A stretch of 64,000 nucleotides of DNA. Origin: Mesorhizobium_K sp040049215 (lineage in GTDB: Bacteria > Pseudomonadota > Alphaproteobacteria > Rhizobiales > Rhizobiaceae). A model generated the notes under the pieces. That model was not told the origin of the DNA and searched no databases. It saw nothing but the letters and a program-made list of their open reading frames with translations. Position 1 is the stretch's first letter; each line of letters starts with the position of its first letter. The translations under genes were made by a program, and so were the position numbers. The stretch is taken from NCBI RefSeq assembly GCF_040049215.1, contig NZ_JBDZDN010000003.1, positions 496,001 to 560,000 of the forward strand. Reading direction: 5' to 3'. Below are positions 16,271-25,215 of this stretch, piece by piece.

Positions 16271-18412
16271 ATGACCATGCTTTACGTCGTCATCGCCTGC
16301 GGCCTGCTTTCAGTCCTGTACGCCATTTGGGCGACGCGTTCGGTCCTTGCGGCCGACCAGGGCAATGCACGCATGCAGGAAATCTCCGCTGCCATCCGCG
16401 AGGGTGCGCAGGCCTATCTCGCCCGCCAGTACACCACCATCGCCATCGTCGGGGTGGTCGTGCTTCTGCTCGCCTGGTGGCTTCTCTCCGTCACCGCCGC
16501 CCTCGGCTTCCTTATCGGTGCAGTGCTCTCCGGGCTGGCCGGCTTTATCGGCATGCACGTTTCGGTCCGCGCCAACGTGCGCACCGCGCAGGCCGCCTCG
16601 AACAGCCTCGCTGCAGGCCTCGGCATCGCGTTCAAGTCCGGCGCCATCACCGGCATGCTTGTTGCCGGTCTCGCGCTGCTCGGTGTCGCCGTCTACTATT
16701 GGGTGCTCATCGGCCCGATGGGCTATGCGCCGGCTGATCGCGTCGTCATCGACGCGCTCGTTTCGCTCGGCTTCGGTGCCTCGCTGATCTCGATCTTCGC
16801 ACGTCTCGGCGGCGGCATCTTCACCAAAGGTGCGGACGTCGGCGGCGACCTTGTCGGCAAGGTCGAGGCCGGCATCCCCGAGGACGACCCGCGCAACCCG
16901 GCGACCATTGCCGACAACGTCGGCGACAATGTCGGCGACTGCGCCGGCATGGCTGCGGACCTGTTCGAGACCTATGCGGTGACTGTGGTCGCCACCATGG
17001 TTCTCGGCGCGATCTTCTTTGGCGGCACGGCCGTGCTCGACTCCGTCATGCTCTACCCGCTCGCCATCTGCGGGGCCTGCATCATCACCTCGATCGTCGG
17101 CACCTTCTTCGTCAAGCTCGGCTCGAACGGCTCGATCATGGGCGCGCTTTACAAGGGCCTGATCGTCACCGGCATCCTGTCGGTCATCGGCCTCGGTGCT
17201 GCAACCTCCCTTACCATCGGCTGGGGCGAGATCGGCACCGGCGGTGGCGTCGTCATCACTGGACAGAACCTGTTCATCTGCGGGCTTATCGGCCTTCTGG
17301 TGACCGGCCTGATCGTCGTCATCACGGAATACTATACCGGCACCGGCAAGCGCCCGGTCAACTCGATCGCGCAGGCTTCCGTCACAGGCCACGGCACCAA
17401 CGTCATCCAGGGCCTTGCAGTCTCGCTGGAATCGACGGCGCTGCCGGCGATCGTCATCGTCGGCGGCATCATCTCGACCTTCCAGCTCGCCGGCCTGTTC
17501 GGCACCGCGATCGCGGTCACCACCATGCTCGGCCTCGCCGGCATGATCGTCGCGCTCGATGCCTTCGGCCCCGTCACCGACAATGCCGGCGGCATCGCCG
17601 AGATGGCGGGCCTGCCGCCGGAAGTGCGTCATTCCACGGACGCGCTCGACGCGGTCGGCAACACCACCAAGGCGGTGACCAAGGGCTATGCCATCGGCTC
17701 AGCCGGTCTCGGCGCGCTCGTGCTGTTTGCAGCCTACAGCTATGATCTGCAGTACTTCGCGGCCAACGCGGCGACCTATCCGTACTTCGCGGACCTCGGC
17801 ACGGTCTCCTTCGACCTGTCGAACCCGTATGTCGTCGCCGGCCTGATCTTCGGCGGCCTTATCCCCTACCTCTTCGGCGGCATCGCCATGACGGCCGTTG
17901 GCCGCGCGGCGGGCTCGATCGTCGAGGAGGTGCGCCGCCAGTTCCGCGAGGACCCCGGCATCATGGCCGGCACCTCGAAGCCGAACTACGCCCGTGCCGT
18001 CGACCTGCTGACCAAGGCTGCGATCAAGGAGATGATCATCCCCTCGCTGCTGCCGGTGCTGGCGCCGCTCGTCGTCTATTTCGGCGTGCTGCTGATCTCC
18101 GGCTCCAAGGCCTCGGCCTTCGCCGCGCTCGGCGCGTCTCTGCTCGGCGTCATCGTCAACGGCCTGTTCGTGGCGATCTCGATGACCTCGGGCGGCGGCG
18201 CGTGGGACAACGCCAAGAAGTCCTTCGAGGACGGCTTCGTCGACAAGGACGGCGTCAAGCACCTCAAGGGGTCCGAGGCGCACAAGGCCTCGGTGACCGG
18301 CGACACGGTCGGCGACCCTTACAAGGACACCGCCGGCCCCGCCGTCAACCCGGCGATCAAGATCACCAACATCGTCGCGCTGCTGCTCTTGGCCGTGCTC
18401 GCGCACGGCTGA
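16271..18412 (+). CDS. hppA: membrane-bound proton-translocating pyrophosphatase, K+-independent type
   Basis: Pumps protons across the membrane using pyrophosphate hydrolysis. The 713-residue protein has about sixteen membrane helices and the catalytic loop DVGGDLVGKVEAGIPEDDP plus DNVGDNVGDCAGMAADLFETY. The K+-selectivity motif reads AVGNTTKAVTKGYAIG: lysine at the position that is alanine in K+-dependent enzymes, so this is the K+-independent subtype. ATG 16271 follows AGGGA. The 270 bases upstream hold no gene I can support and presumably the promoter. A strong terminator follows. Confidence 0.96.
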   Translation: MTMLYVVIACGLLSVLYAIWATRSVLAADQGNARMQEISAAIREGAQAYLARQYTTIAIVGVVVLLLAWWLLSVTAALGFLIGAVLSGLAGFIGMHVSVRANVRTAQAASNSLAAGLGIAFKSGAITGMLVAGLALLGVAVYYWVLIGPMGYAPADRVVIDALVSLGFGASLISIFARLGGGIFTKGADVGGDLVGKVEAGIPEDDPRNPATIADNVGDNVGDCAGMAADLFETYAVTVVATMVLGAIFFGGTAVLDSVMLYPLAICGACIITSIVGTFFVKLGSNGSIMGALYKGLIVTGILSVIGLGAATSLTIGWGEIGTGGGVVITGQNLFICGLIGLLVTGLIVVITEYYTGTGKRPVNSIAQASVTGHGTNVIQGLAVSLESTALPAIVIVGGIISTFQLAGLFGTAIAVTTMLGLAGMIVALDAFGPVTDNAGGIAEMAGLPPEVRHSTDALDAVGNTTKAVTKGYAIGSAGLGALVLFAAYSYDLQYFAANAATYPYFADLGTVSFDLSNPYVVAGLIFGGLIPYLFGGIAMTAVGRAAGSIVEEVRRQFREDPGIMAGTSKPNYARAVDLLTKAAIKEMIIPSLLPVLAPLVVYFGVLLISGSKASAFAALGASLLGVIVNGLFVAISMTSGGGAWDNAKKSFEDGFVDKDGVKHLKGSEAHKASVTGDTVGDPYKDTAGPAVNPAIKITNIVALLLLAVLAHG

Positions 18413-18434
18413 GGCCAGCGGACCAAGATCAAAC

Positions 18435-18468
18435 AAAAGCCCGCGGGATCGCTCCGGCGGGCTTTTTT
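18435..18468 (+). terminator. intrinsic terminator after hppA
   Basis: AAAAGCCCGC (18435-18444) pairs with GCGGGCTTTT (18457-18466), followed by a run of six T. It lies 22 bases past the hppA stop, between hppA and the convergent lipoprotein gene. Confidence 0.88.
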
Positions 18469-18492
18469 GTTCGCGGCGGATGCGGCGAGCGG

Positions 18493-19029
18493 CTACTGGC
18501 CGCCACCGAGGATGTTTTTCGCCGCGGTCTGACCGACATTTCCAACGCCCGAAAGCATCTGGCCGAGGAAGTTCTGGTCCTTGCCGCCTGTCGGCGTGGT
18601 GCGCGAGATGAAGTCGAACACCTTGCCGTCCTTCAGCCCGTAATTGGCGATGTTGTCGACCCGGCCCTCGGCATTGAAATAGACGGCGAGAATGCGCTGG
18701 TCGACGAGCTTGGCGTTCATGAAGGCAACCGGCCGCTTGCGCGTCTGCGAGATGTAATAAAAGACTTCGTTGTCGAAGGTCGCCGTGGTGGAGGGGCTGC
18801 CGAGCGCAAGCAGCACCTGCTCGCGACTGGAGCCGACAGGCACCAACTCGATAGCTTGCTCGTCGATGACGTAGCCCTGGGTGAGTGTCTCGCCGGGGGT
18901 GAGGCCGGCGAATGTCTTGGATGTGTTGCAGCCCGCAATCGCCCCGGCCGCCAGAACGACCGACATCGCGCCGGCGGTTCGAGGCAGGAGCTGGGTCTTG
19001 AATTTCGACGCTGGCAACAACAACTCCAT
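18493..19029 (-). CDS. bamE: BamE/SmpA/OmlA-type outer-membrane assembly lipoprotein
   Basis: A 178-residue lipoprotein of the outer-membrane beta-barrel assembly machinery. ATG 19029 leads into a hydrophobic signal ending in the lipobox AIAGC (Cys34). The SmpA/OmlA core follows: LTQGYVIDEQAIELVPVGSSREQVLLALGSPSTTATFDNEVFYYIS, ending with an alphaproteobacterial glycine-rich tail. The longer open frame to 19125 lacks a sensible signal. It is transcribed away from the CBP3-like gene; the two share a 132-base divergent promoter region. Confidence 0.85.
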   Translation of the reverse strand: MELLLPASKFKTQLLPRTAGAMSVVLAAGAIAGCNTSKTFAGLTPGETLTQGYVIDEQAIELVPVGSSREQVLLALGSPSTTATFDNEVFYYISQTRKRPVAFMNAKLVDQRILAVYFNAEGRVDNIANYGLKDGKVFDFISRTTPTGGKDQNFLGQMLSGVGNVGQTAAKNILGGGQ

Positions 19030-19161
19030 CAAAATCTGCAAACGGCCGGGCTGCGCCGGAACCTTCCCCACAACCTTGCACCGCGCGGCAAAACCGGTAA
19101 ACCAGCTTCGGCGGCGATGCAACAACGCCGCCAGGCGAAGTGACGCCGGGAGACCTGTTTC

Positions 19162-19704
19162 ATGTTCCAGCGCCTGTTCGGCCGCGAGCGCAGCGCGAAC
19201 CGCGCCATCACGGAGTCGCTCTACGCCTCAATCGTGGCGGCCGCGCGGCAGCCGCCGTTTTATTCGGACTGGAACGTGCCCGACACGCCGCTCGGGCGTT
19301 TCGAGATGCTGTCGCTGCACATGTTCCTGTTCCAGCACAGGATGCACGGCGAAACCGGTGCTTCGCAGGAACTGGCGCAGATTCTCATCGACGATTTCTT
19401 CGAGGATGTGGACCATTCGCTTCGCGAACTCGGCATCGGCGATCTCGGCATACCGAAGCGCATGAAGAAGCTTGCTCGCATGTACTACGGCCGCACGGCG
19501 GCCTATGACGATGCGCTGGGGCGCAACGACCGGGAAACGTTGAGGGCCGCGCTGATGCGCAACATCCGACCCGATGCTGAAGTCTGGCCGGAGGGGGCGC
19601 GACTGGCGGATTACGTCATCGTTGCCGTGGAAGTGCTGGCCGCGCAGGATTCCGACGCCATCCGGGGCGGCTCGATCAGCTTTCCGGCGCCGGCGGCAGC
19701 CTGA
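19162..19704 (+). CDS. ubiquinol-cytochrome c chaperone family protein (CBP3-like)
   Basis: A 180-residue helical protein of the Ubiq_cyt_C_chap family, relatives of mitochondrial CBP3, which assists cytochrome b assembly in complex III. Landmarks are FYSDWNVPDTPLGRFEMLSLHMFLFQHR and IGDLGIPKRMKKLARMYYGR. ATG 19162 follows GGGAGA. It is ten bases ahead of the yceD-like gene. The bacterial function is inferred from family membership only. Confidence 0.85.
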   Translation: MFQRLFGRERSANRAITESLYASIVAAARQPPFYSDWNVPDTPLGRFEMLSLHMFLFQHRMHGETGASQELAQILIDDFFEDVDHSLRELGIGDLGIPKRMKKLARMYYGRTAAYDDALGRNDRETLRAALMRNIRPDAEVWPEGARLADYVIVAVEVLAAQDSDAIRGGSISFPAPAAA

Positions 19705-19714
19705 AAGGGAGCAG

Positions 19715-20272
19715 ATGCACGAAAAGGAAGGCGCAAGTCCGGTATCCTTCAAGGCCTCGGTGACGAGGTTGCCGCAAAGCGGCATGCCGGTGCTGATCGA
19801 CGCGGACGCGCGCCAGCGCGAGGCGCTGGCGGCTGCGCATGGGCTGGTGTCGGTGGAGCGCTTCCATGCCGAACTGCTCGTCGCGCCCTGGAAGCGCCAT
19901 GGGGTAAAGGTTTCGGGCCGTGTCGAGGCTGACATCACGCAGGAATGCGTTGTGACGCTCGATCCGCTGCAGGCCAGGATCGACGAGGCCGTCGAAGGGC
20001 TTTTCCTGCCGGAGGATTCGAAGCTCGGACGGTTGGGCTTCGAGGGAGGGGGCGAGATCCATATCGACGCGGAAGGCCCCGATGGTCCCGAAACCTTCAC
20101 CGGCGACACCATTGACGTGGGCGCTCTAGCCGAGCAGTTTTTCGGCCTTGCCATCGATCCCTACCCTCGAAAGCCGGGCGCGACGCTGGTATCCGACAGC
20201 GACAAGGATGCCAATTCCGAGCCTGAAGGTCCGCTTCAGGAAAAATTGCGCCGGCTCTCGCGGAAAGACTGA
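19715..20272 (+). CDS. YceD/DUF177 family protein
   Basis: A 185-residue protein of the DUF177/YceD family, associated with 23S rRNA accumulation and usually found upstream of rpmF or plsX. The conserved stretch is GRVEADITQECVVTLDPLQARIDEAVEGLFLPE, and an acidic C-terminal domain carries TGDTIDVGALAEQFFGLAIDPYPRKPG. ATG 19715 follows GGGAGC and begins ten bases after the CBP3-like stop. There is no rpmF between it and plsX. Confidence 0.85.
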   Translation: MHEKEGASPVSFKASVTRLPQSGMPVLIDADARQREALAAAHGLVSVERFHAELLVAPWKRHGVKVSGRVEADITQECVVTLDPLQARIDEAVEGLFLPEDSKLGRLGFEGGGEIHIDAEGPDGPETFTGDTIDVGALAEQFFGLAIDPYPRKPGATLVSDSDKDANSEPEGPLQEKLRRLSRKD

Positions 20273-20431
20273 ATAGTCCATCCAGCCTGCGAAATCGCGG
20301 TTGTGCCTGCGGCCAAAACCGCTATTTTGCGCAAACTTTTCGCCAGCCCTTTCCGGGCTGCACAAAATGAATGCAAAGACCGGCCGCAAACATCGTCGGC
20401 ATACCAGGCAACCTGAACGGATCGTGGCCTC

Positions 20432-21496
20432 TTGATCAGAATCTCAATCGACGCGATGGGTGGCGACCACGGGCCCTCCGTGGTGATCCCGGGCCTGCAG
20501 AAAGTCGCCGAGCGCCGCAGCGACGTGCGATTTCTCGTCTACGGCAAGGTCGACGAGGTCCGGCCGATCCTCGAGAAATATCCCAAGGTGGCCGCGATCA
20601 GCGAACTCGTCCATTGCGAGATCTCGGTCAGGATGGACGACAAGCCGAGCCAGGCGCTGCGCCATGGCCGCTGGAAGTCGTCCATGTGGAAGGCGATCGA
20701 GGCGGTGAAGGCCGGCCAGGCCGATTGCTGCATTTCGGCCGGCAACACCGGCGCGCTGATGGCGATGTCGCGGTTCTGCCTGCGCACCATGGCGACGATC
20801 GACCGCCCGGCGATCGCGTCGATCTGGCCGACCATGCGCGGCGAGAGCATCGTGCTCGATGTCGGCGCCACGATCGGCGCGGATGCGCACCAGCTCATCG
20901 ACTTCGCGATCCTGGGCGCCGCCATGTCGCGCGCGCTCTTCGGCATCAACCGTCCGACCGTTGGCCTTCTGAACGTCGGGGTCGAGGAGATCAAGGGCCA
21001 GGAGGAGGTCAAGGAAGCGGGCCAGCTGCTGCGCGAGGCGGGCCTGATGTCGATGAGCTATCACGGCTTCGTCGAGGGCGACGATCTCGGCAGGGGCACG
21101 GTCGACGTCTTCGTCACCGAGGGCTTCTCCGGCAACATTGCGCTGAAGACGGCCGAGGGCACGGCGCGGCTGATGTCGTCGTTCCTCAAGGCGGCCATGG
21201 AGCGCACGCTGATGGCGCGGATCGGCTATATCCTCGCCAAGGGCGCGTTCAACAGGCTGCGCGACAAGCTCGACGTCCGCAAGGCCAATGGCGGCGTCTT
21301 CCTCGGTCTCAACGGCATTGTGGTGAAGAGCCATGGCGGCGCCGACGACGAGAGTTTCGCCGCAGCCGTGGAACTCGGCTACGACATGGTGAGGAACGGA
21401 CTGCTGGACAGGATCGATGCCGACCTCGACCTGTTCCATGCCCGGCACCCAAAGAAAATAGCGGCGAGGGTCGCCGAGGAAGACGACAAGGAATAG
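20432..21496 (+). CDS. plsX: phosphate acyltransferase PlsX
   Basis: Makes acyl-phosphate from acyl-ACP for phospholipid synthesis; peripheral membrane enzyme. The 354-residue product begins IRISIDAMGGDHGPSVVIPG, includes CCISAGNTGALMAMS and VDVFVTEGFSGNIALKTAEG, all family signatures. The start is TTG 20432; no ATG or in-frame GTG fits upstream of the conserved ISIDAMGGD. It precedes fabH by nine bases, the standard plsX-fabH pair. Confidence 0.95.
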   Translation: MIRISIDAMGGDHGPSVVIPGLQKVAERRSDVRFLVYGKVDEVRPILEKYPKVAAISELVHCEISVRMDDKPSQALRHGRWKSSMWKAIEAVKAGQADCCISAGNTGALMAMSRFCLRTMATIDRPAIASIWPTMRGESIVLDVGATIGADAHQLIDFAILGAAMSRALFGINRPTVGLLNVGVEEIKGQEEVKEAGQLLREAGLMSMSYHGFVEGDDLGRGTVDVFVTEGFSGNIALKTAEGTARLMSSFLKAAMERTLMARIGYILAKGAFNRLRDKLDVRKANGGVFLGLNGIVVKSHGGADDESFAAAVELGYDMVRNGLLDRIDADLDLFHARHPKKIAARVAEEDDKE

Positions 21497-21505
21497 AGCC
21501 CTTTC

Positions 21506-22477
21506 ATGATCAGATCAGTCGTGCGCGGGATCGGTTCCGCCTTGCCCCGCCGCATCATGAGGAATGCCGACTTCGAGGGCATCGTGGAGACGTCCGACGA
21601 ATGGATCGCACAGCGTACCGGCATCCGCCAGCGCCATATCGCGGGCGAGGGCGAGACGACGGCTTCGCTTGGCGAGGCTGCCGCGCGCGCCGCGCTCGAC
21701 AATGCCGGACTGACCCCCGACGACATCGACCTCATCGTGGTCGCGACCTCGACGCCCGATAACACGTTCCCGGCGACCGCGGTCGACATACAGAACCGGC
21801 TCGGCATGCGGCACGGTTTCGCGTTCGACTTGCAGGCGGTCTGCTCCGGCTTCGTCTATGCGATCACCACGGCCGATCTCTATATCAAGGGCGGGCTCGC
21901 CCGGCGCGTGCTGGTGATCGGCGCCGAGACTTTCTCGCGCATCCTGGATTGGACCGACCGCTCGACCTGCGTGCTCTTCGGCGACGGCGCCGGCGCTTTG
22001 ATCCTCGAGGCCGAGGAGAGCGAAGGCAGGGTTTCGGATCGTGGCATCATCGCGTCCAGCCTGCGCTCGGACGGCGCGCACAAGGACAAGCTCTTCGTCG
22101 ACGGCGGGCCGGGTACGTCCGGCACGGTGGGGCATCTAAGGATGGAGGGCCGCGAGGTGTTCAAGCACGCGGTCGGCATGATCGCTGACGTGATCGAAGA
22201 CACCTACGCGAAGGCTGCGATCACTTCCGAGGACATCGACTGGTTCGTGCCGCATCAGGCCAACAAGCGCATAATCGACGCGTCGGCGAAGAAGCTCGGC
22301 ATCGCCGAGGGGAAGGTCGTCACCACGGTGCAGCTTCATGGCAACACCTCCGCGGCTTCCGTTCCGCTGGCGCTCTCCGTCGCCGTTGCCGACGGCCGCA
22401 TCCAGAAAGGCGACCTGGTATTGCTCGAGGCGATGGGCGGCGGCTTCACCTGGGGCGCCGTGCTGGTGCGCTGGTAG
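21506..22477 (+). CDS. fabH: beta-ketoacyl-ACP synthase III
   Basis: Starts fatty acid synthesis by condensing acetyl-CoA with malonyl-ACP. The 323-residue thiolase-fold enzyme has the full triad: Cys in LQAVCSGFVYA, His in VPHQANKRI and Asn in LHGNTSAASVP. It opens MIRSVVRGIGSALPRR and carries the SDEWIAQRTGIRQRHIA segment. ATG 21506 lies nine bases after plsX, so the two are co-transcribed. Confidence 0.97.
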   Translation: MIRSVVRGIGSALPRRIMRNADFEGIVETSDEWIAQRTGIRQRHIAGEGETTASLGEAAARAALDNAGLTPDDIDLIVVATSTPDNTFPATAVDIQNRLGMRHGFAFDLQAVCSGFVYAITTADLYIKGGLARRVLVIGAETFSRILDWTDRSTCVLFGDGAGALILEAEESEGRVSDRGIIASSLRSDGAHKDKLFVDGGPGTSGTVGHLRMEGREVFKHAVGMIADVIEDTYAKAAITSEDIDWFVPHQANKRIIDASAKKLGIAEGKVVTTVQLHGNTSAASVPLALSVAVADGRIQKGDLVLLEAMGGGFTWGAVLVRW

Positions 22478-22510
22478 CGCGGAGCGTAGCCGGCAAGGCG
22501 AACCGGAATG

Positions 22511-22567
22511 CCACACTATTGTCTGTCGCGACTTGACGTGGCGGGTTCGGTCCTTGACCTAGTGTGG
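22511..22567. promoter_or_regulatory. ihfA upstream region with inverted repeat and paired CTTGAC boxes
   Basis: CCACACTA (22511-22518) and TAGTGTGG (22560-22567) are a perfect 8-base inverted repeat 41 bases apart. Two CTTGAC boxes (22532-22537 and 22553-22558), 21 bases apart, lie inside it and resemble -35 elements. Together they suggest a regulated promoter for ihfA independent of fabH; no start site can be assigned by eye. Confidence 0.35.
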
Positions 22568-22637
22568 CCAATTCCCTAACGTTCTTGGTGTTTGTATCGT
22601 TTATTTGTTTTTACCGAGGGGATGGTTGGACGGTCGC

Positions 22638-22961
22638 ATGGGAGGGAAAACACTTACTCGCGCCGACCTAGCCGAAGCCGTCTACCGCAAGGTAGGCCTT
22701 TCACGCACGGAGTCCGCTGCGCTCGTGGAATCCGTCCTCGACGAGATATGCGAGGCGATCGTTCGCGGCGAAACCGTGAAGCTTTCTTCCTTCGCCACCT
22801 TCCACGTCCGCGCCAAGAACGAGAGGGTAGGGCGCAATCCGAAGACTGGCGAAGAAGTGCCGATCCTGCCGCGCCGGGTGATGACCTTCAAGGCATCGAA
22901 CGTACTCAAGAGCCGCATCCTGCGGATGCATCAAAACAGCAAGGTAAAATCCGCAAAGTAG
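22638..22961 (+). CDS. ihfA: integration host factor subunit alpha
   Basis: DNA-bending nucleoid protein; pairs with IHF beta. The 107-residue product has the HU/IHF fold with GGKTLTRADLAEAVYRKVGLSR, the sharp-bend arm RNPKTGEEVPILPRRVMTFKAS and a basic tail. ATG 22638 gives the family length; the frame is open slightly upstream. The order fabH-ihfA-merR is conserved in alphaproteobacteria. Confidence 0.93.
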   Translation: MGGKTLTRADLAEAVYRKVGLSRTESAALVESVLDEICEAIVRGETVKLSSFATFHVRAKNERVGRNPKTGEEVPILPRRVMTFKASNVLKSRILRMHQNSKVKSAK

Positions 22962-23090
22962 CCGGCGACAGACGCTCGGCATCACGCCTTCCGGTGCATA
23001 AGCCGCGCCTCGGATGGACCGCGGCTTGAATATTGGCGCGCAAATCGCTGAAATGAGTAGCGATTCGGACTTTCACAAAAGGGCCGCGCC

Positions 23091-23633
23091 ATGGACAAGA
23101 GCCCCGACGCATTCCGTACCATCAGCGAAGTGGCCGAAGACCTCGATCTGCCGCAGCATGTGCTGCGCTTCTGGGAGACGCGCTTCACGCAGATCAAGCC
23201 GATGAAGCGCGGCGGCGGCCGTCGCTATTATCGCCCGCAGGATGTCGAACTGATCAAGGGCATCCGTCACATGCTCTACGATCAGGGCTACACCATCAAG
23301 GGCGTGCAGAAACTGCTGCGGGACAACGGCAACCAGTTCCTGATCGCCGTCGGCAGCGGCGACCGCGCCGCGGTCGAGGCGATCGCCCAGCGCAAGCAGG
23401 CGGAGGCGTCGGTCCCGCTGACCGCTGCCGCGCAGCCGCGCCAGGGCGAGGACGAGATGCTGGTCGGCGAAGCCAAGGCAAGGCCGCGCCGCTTCTTCGG
23501 GCTCGGCAAGCCCGATGACGAAGGCCCGGTTCAACCGGGCGACGGCAAGCTGTCGCGCGACAATCGCGCGCTGCTTCAGGAAGCGCTGTTCGACCTGTTG
23601 GAGTGCAAGCGCCTGCTCGACCAGGTACGTTGA
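23091..23633 (+). CDS. MerR-family transcriptional regulator
   Basis: A 180-residue protein with an N-terminal MerR winged helix (TISEVAEDLDLPQHVLRFWETRFTQIKPMKRGGGRRYYRPQDVELIKGIRHML) and DQGYTIKGVQKLL. A low-complexity linker and a short C-terminal helix follow; no cysteine metal-binding set is present, so a metal-sensing role is unlikely. This regulator follows ihfA in many alphaproteobacteria and its target is unknown to me. Confidence 0.88.
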   Translation: MDKSPDAFRTISEVAEDLDLPQHVLRFWETRFTQIKPMKRGGGRRYYRPQDVELIKGIRHMLYDQGYTIKGVQKLLRDNGNQFLIAVGSGDRAAVEAIAQRKQAEASVPLTAAAQPRQGEDEMLVGEAKARPRRFFGLGKPDDEGPVQPGDGKLSRDNRALLQEALFDLLECKRLLDQVR

Positions 23634-23681
23634 TCGAGCAGGGTGGTTGTGGGGCGCGGCAGGCAAGCGCGCCGTTTTCGT

Positions 23682-23933
23682 CTATCGCTTCTTCGCAGAC
23701 GATCTTCCGCCCTGTCGGATCACCTTGTCCGGCAGCCGGTTCGGCACCCAGTCGACCTCGACGATCGTCCGCGACGACAGCGCGAATTGCTGGCCGTTGG
23801 ACTTGAACAGCGCAAAGTAGATGTCGCCGGCGCCGGCGGCCTGGAAGGCGGCGAGCGCCGCTTCCCTGAGGTCGTCGGGTTTCCTTGCCTTTTCAGCGGC
23901 GTTCCTGGAGAGGCGGACGGAGACTTTCGGCAT
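23682..23933 (-). CDS. small hypothetical protein
   Basis: I do not recognise this 83-residue protein. It begins MPKVSVRLSRNAAEKARKPD, has an amphipathic central helix (LREAALAAFQAAGAGD), a beta-rich part (IYFALFKSNGQQFALSSRTIVEVDW) and a basic tail. The start at 23933 is preceded by AAAGGAG at ideal distance, the main reason to believe it is translated; the longer open frame to 24056 is less likely. It is convergent with the MerR gene. Confidence 0.55.
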   Translation of the reverse strand: MPKVSVRLSRNAAEKARKPDDLREAALAAFQAAGAGDIYFALFKSNGQQFALSSRTIVEVDWVPNRLPDKVIRQGGRSSAKKR

Positions 23934-24113
23934 GACTTGGCTCCTTTCTGGGCACAGTTCGACCGTCGACGTGACGGGCAAATGGCCTGGCCAGGGCAAA
24001 GTCAGCTCATGGTCTCTCCTTACGGCGATGCACGCGAAACTCGTCGCCAGATGCAACGATGTCTCGTTCGATAGAGGATGATTTCGACCGGATTGTGATG
24101 CAGGCGAACGGCT

Positions 24114-25208
24114 TCAGGTCGCGTCGTAGTGAGCGGCGATTGCCGTCGTGGCGGCATCGAGGTCGGTGTCGATGCCTATTGCGCGCAGCGCTTCCGCGAG
24201 GGCTGCCACATTGGCAAGCACCGGTTGGCGCTGCGCCCGCCGGCCGGTGTGGTTGAGGCGCAGAAGGCTTTCGGCGCCGGGCCCGACGCCGGCGGTGAGG
24301 TCGGCGTCGGCCAGGTTTGCACGGCGGAGCAGTTCGGCCGTCTCGACACCCTCCGGCAGCGTTAGTGCAGTCACCAGATCCGATGCCGATGCGTCGGCGA
24401 CCCAGGTCGAAAGCCCGAGCGCACGCATCGCGTCGCGGGTCGCCGCGCCAGCGAGCCTGTGGCGGCGAACGATCGCGTCCAGCCCTTCCGCTTCGACGCG
24501 GTCGAGTGCGGCTTCGAGCGCGAAGAACTCGAGCGCCGAGGGCATGCCGGGCAGCATCCCAAGTCCAGCATCGAGCCAGTTGCGCTTGAGGTCGACAAGC
24601 GAGAGCGTCGATTGAACCGGCGCTCTGGTCTGCTCGATCAGCTGCCATGCCTTTGCGCCGACGGCGACGGCGGAGAGGCCCGACGAACCGGAAAGCGCCT
24701 TTTGGGGGCCTATCACGGCGATGTCGACGCCTAGCCGGTCGACGTCGAGCTGGTGCCCGCCGAAGGACGCCACGGCGTCGACCACCAGGACCGCGCCGCG
24801 CGCTTTGGCCAGACGCGCGATCTCGGGAAGAGGATTGAGGATTCCGCTGGCCGATTCCGCGTGGACGAGCGAGACCAGGTTGACGTCGGGGGCGGCATCC
24901 AAAGCGGCCGCGAATTGGTCGACGCCGATCGGCTTCGCCGGGCGCGCGGTCACATCCGCGACCCTCGCGTCGCCGCGCCGCAACCAGTCGCCGAACAACG
25001 CGCCGTAAGGGCTGGTGACGATGTTGAGCGCCGAGATCGCGGGCGATGCGATGCTCGTCGCAACGGCCTCCAGGGCGACGATGGCTTCAGCTTGTACCAG
25101 GAGCACGTCGTTCTTCGTGCGTAGCAGCGCGCCGATGCGGTCGGCGAGCCGCTTGTAACCGTCGGCGGGATATGGTGGCAGGTCGAGAAGCGGCGACGGC
25201 TGGGACAT
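24114..25208 (-). CDS. class V pyridoxal-phosphate aminotransferase
   Basis: A 364-residue fold-type I PLP enzyme related to alanine-glyoxylate and serine-pyruvate aminotransferases. Landmarks: LLRTKNDVLLVQAEAIVALEAVATS (cofactor phosphate region), VLVVDAVASFGGHQLDVDRLGVDIAVIGPQKALSGSSGLS with the PLP lysine in GPQKAL. ATG 25208 is seven bases after the ABC ATPase stop, making it the last gene of the peptide-transporter operon. It may act on an imported amino compound; that is inferred from position only. Confidence 0.8.
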   Translation of the reverse strand: MSQPSPLLDLPPYPADGYKRLADRIGALLRTKNDVLLVQAEAIVALEAVATSIASPAISALNIVTSPYGALFGDWLRRGDARVADVTARPAKPIGVDQFAAALDAAPDVNLVSLVHAESASGILNPLPEIARLAKARGAVLVVDAVASFGGHQLDVDRLGVDIAVIGPQKALSGSSGLSAVAVGAKAWQLIEQTRAPVQSTLSLVDLKRNWLDAGLGMLPGMPSALEFFALEAALDRVEAEGLDAIVRRHRLAGAATRDAMRALGLSTWVADASASDLVTALTLPEGVETAELLRRANLADADLTAGVGPGAESLLRLNHTGRRAQRQPVLANVAALAEALRAIGIDTDLDAATTAIAAHYDAT

Positions 25209-25215
25209 GAAAGCT

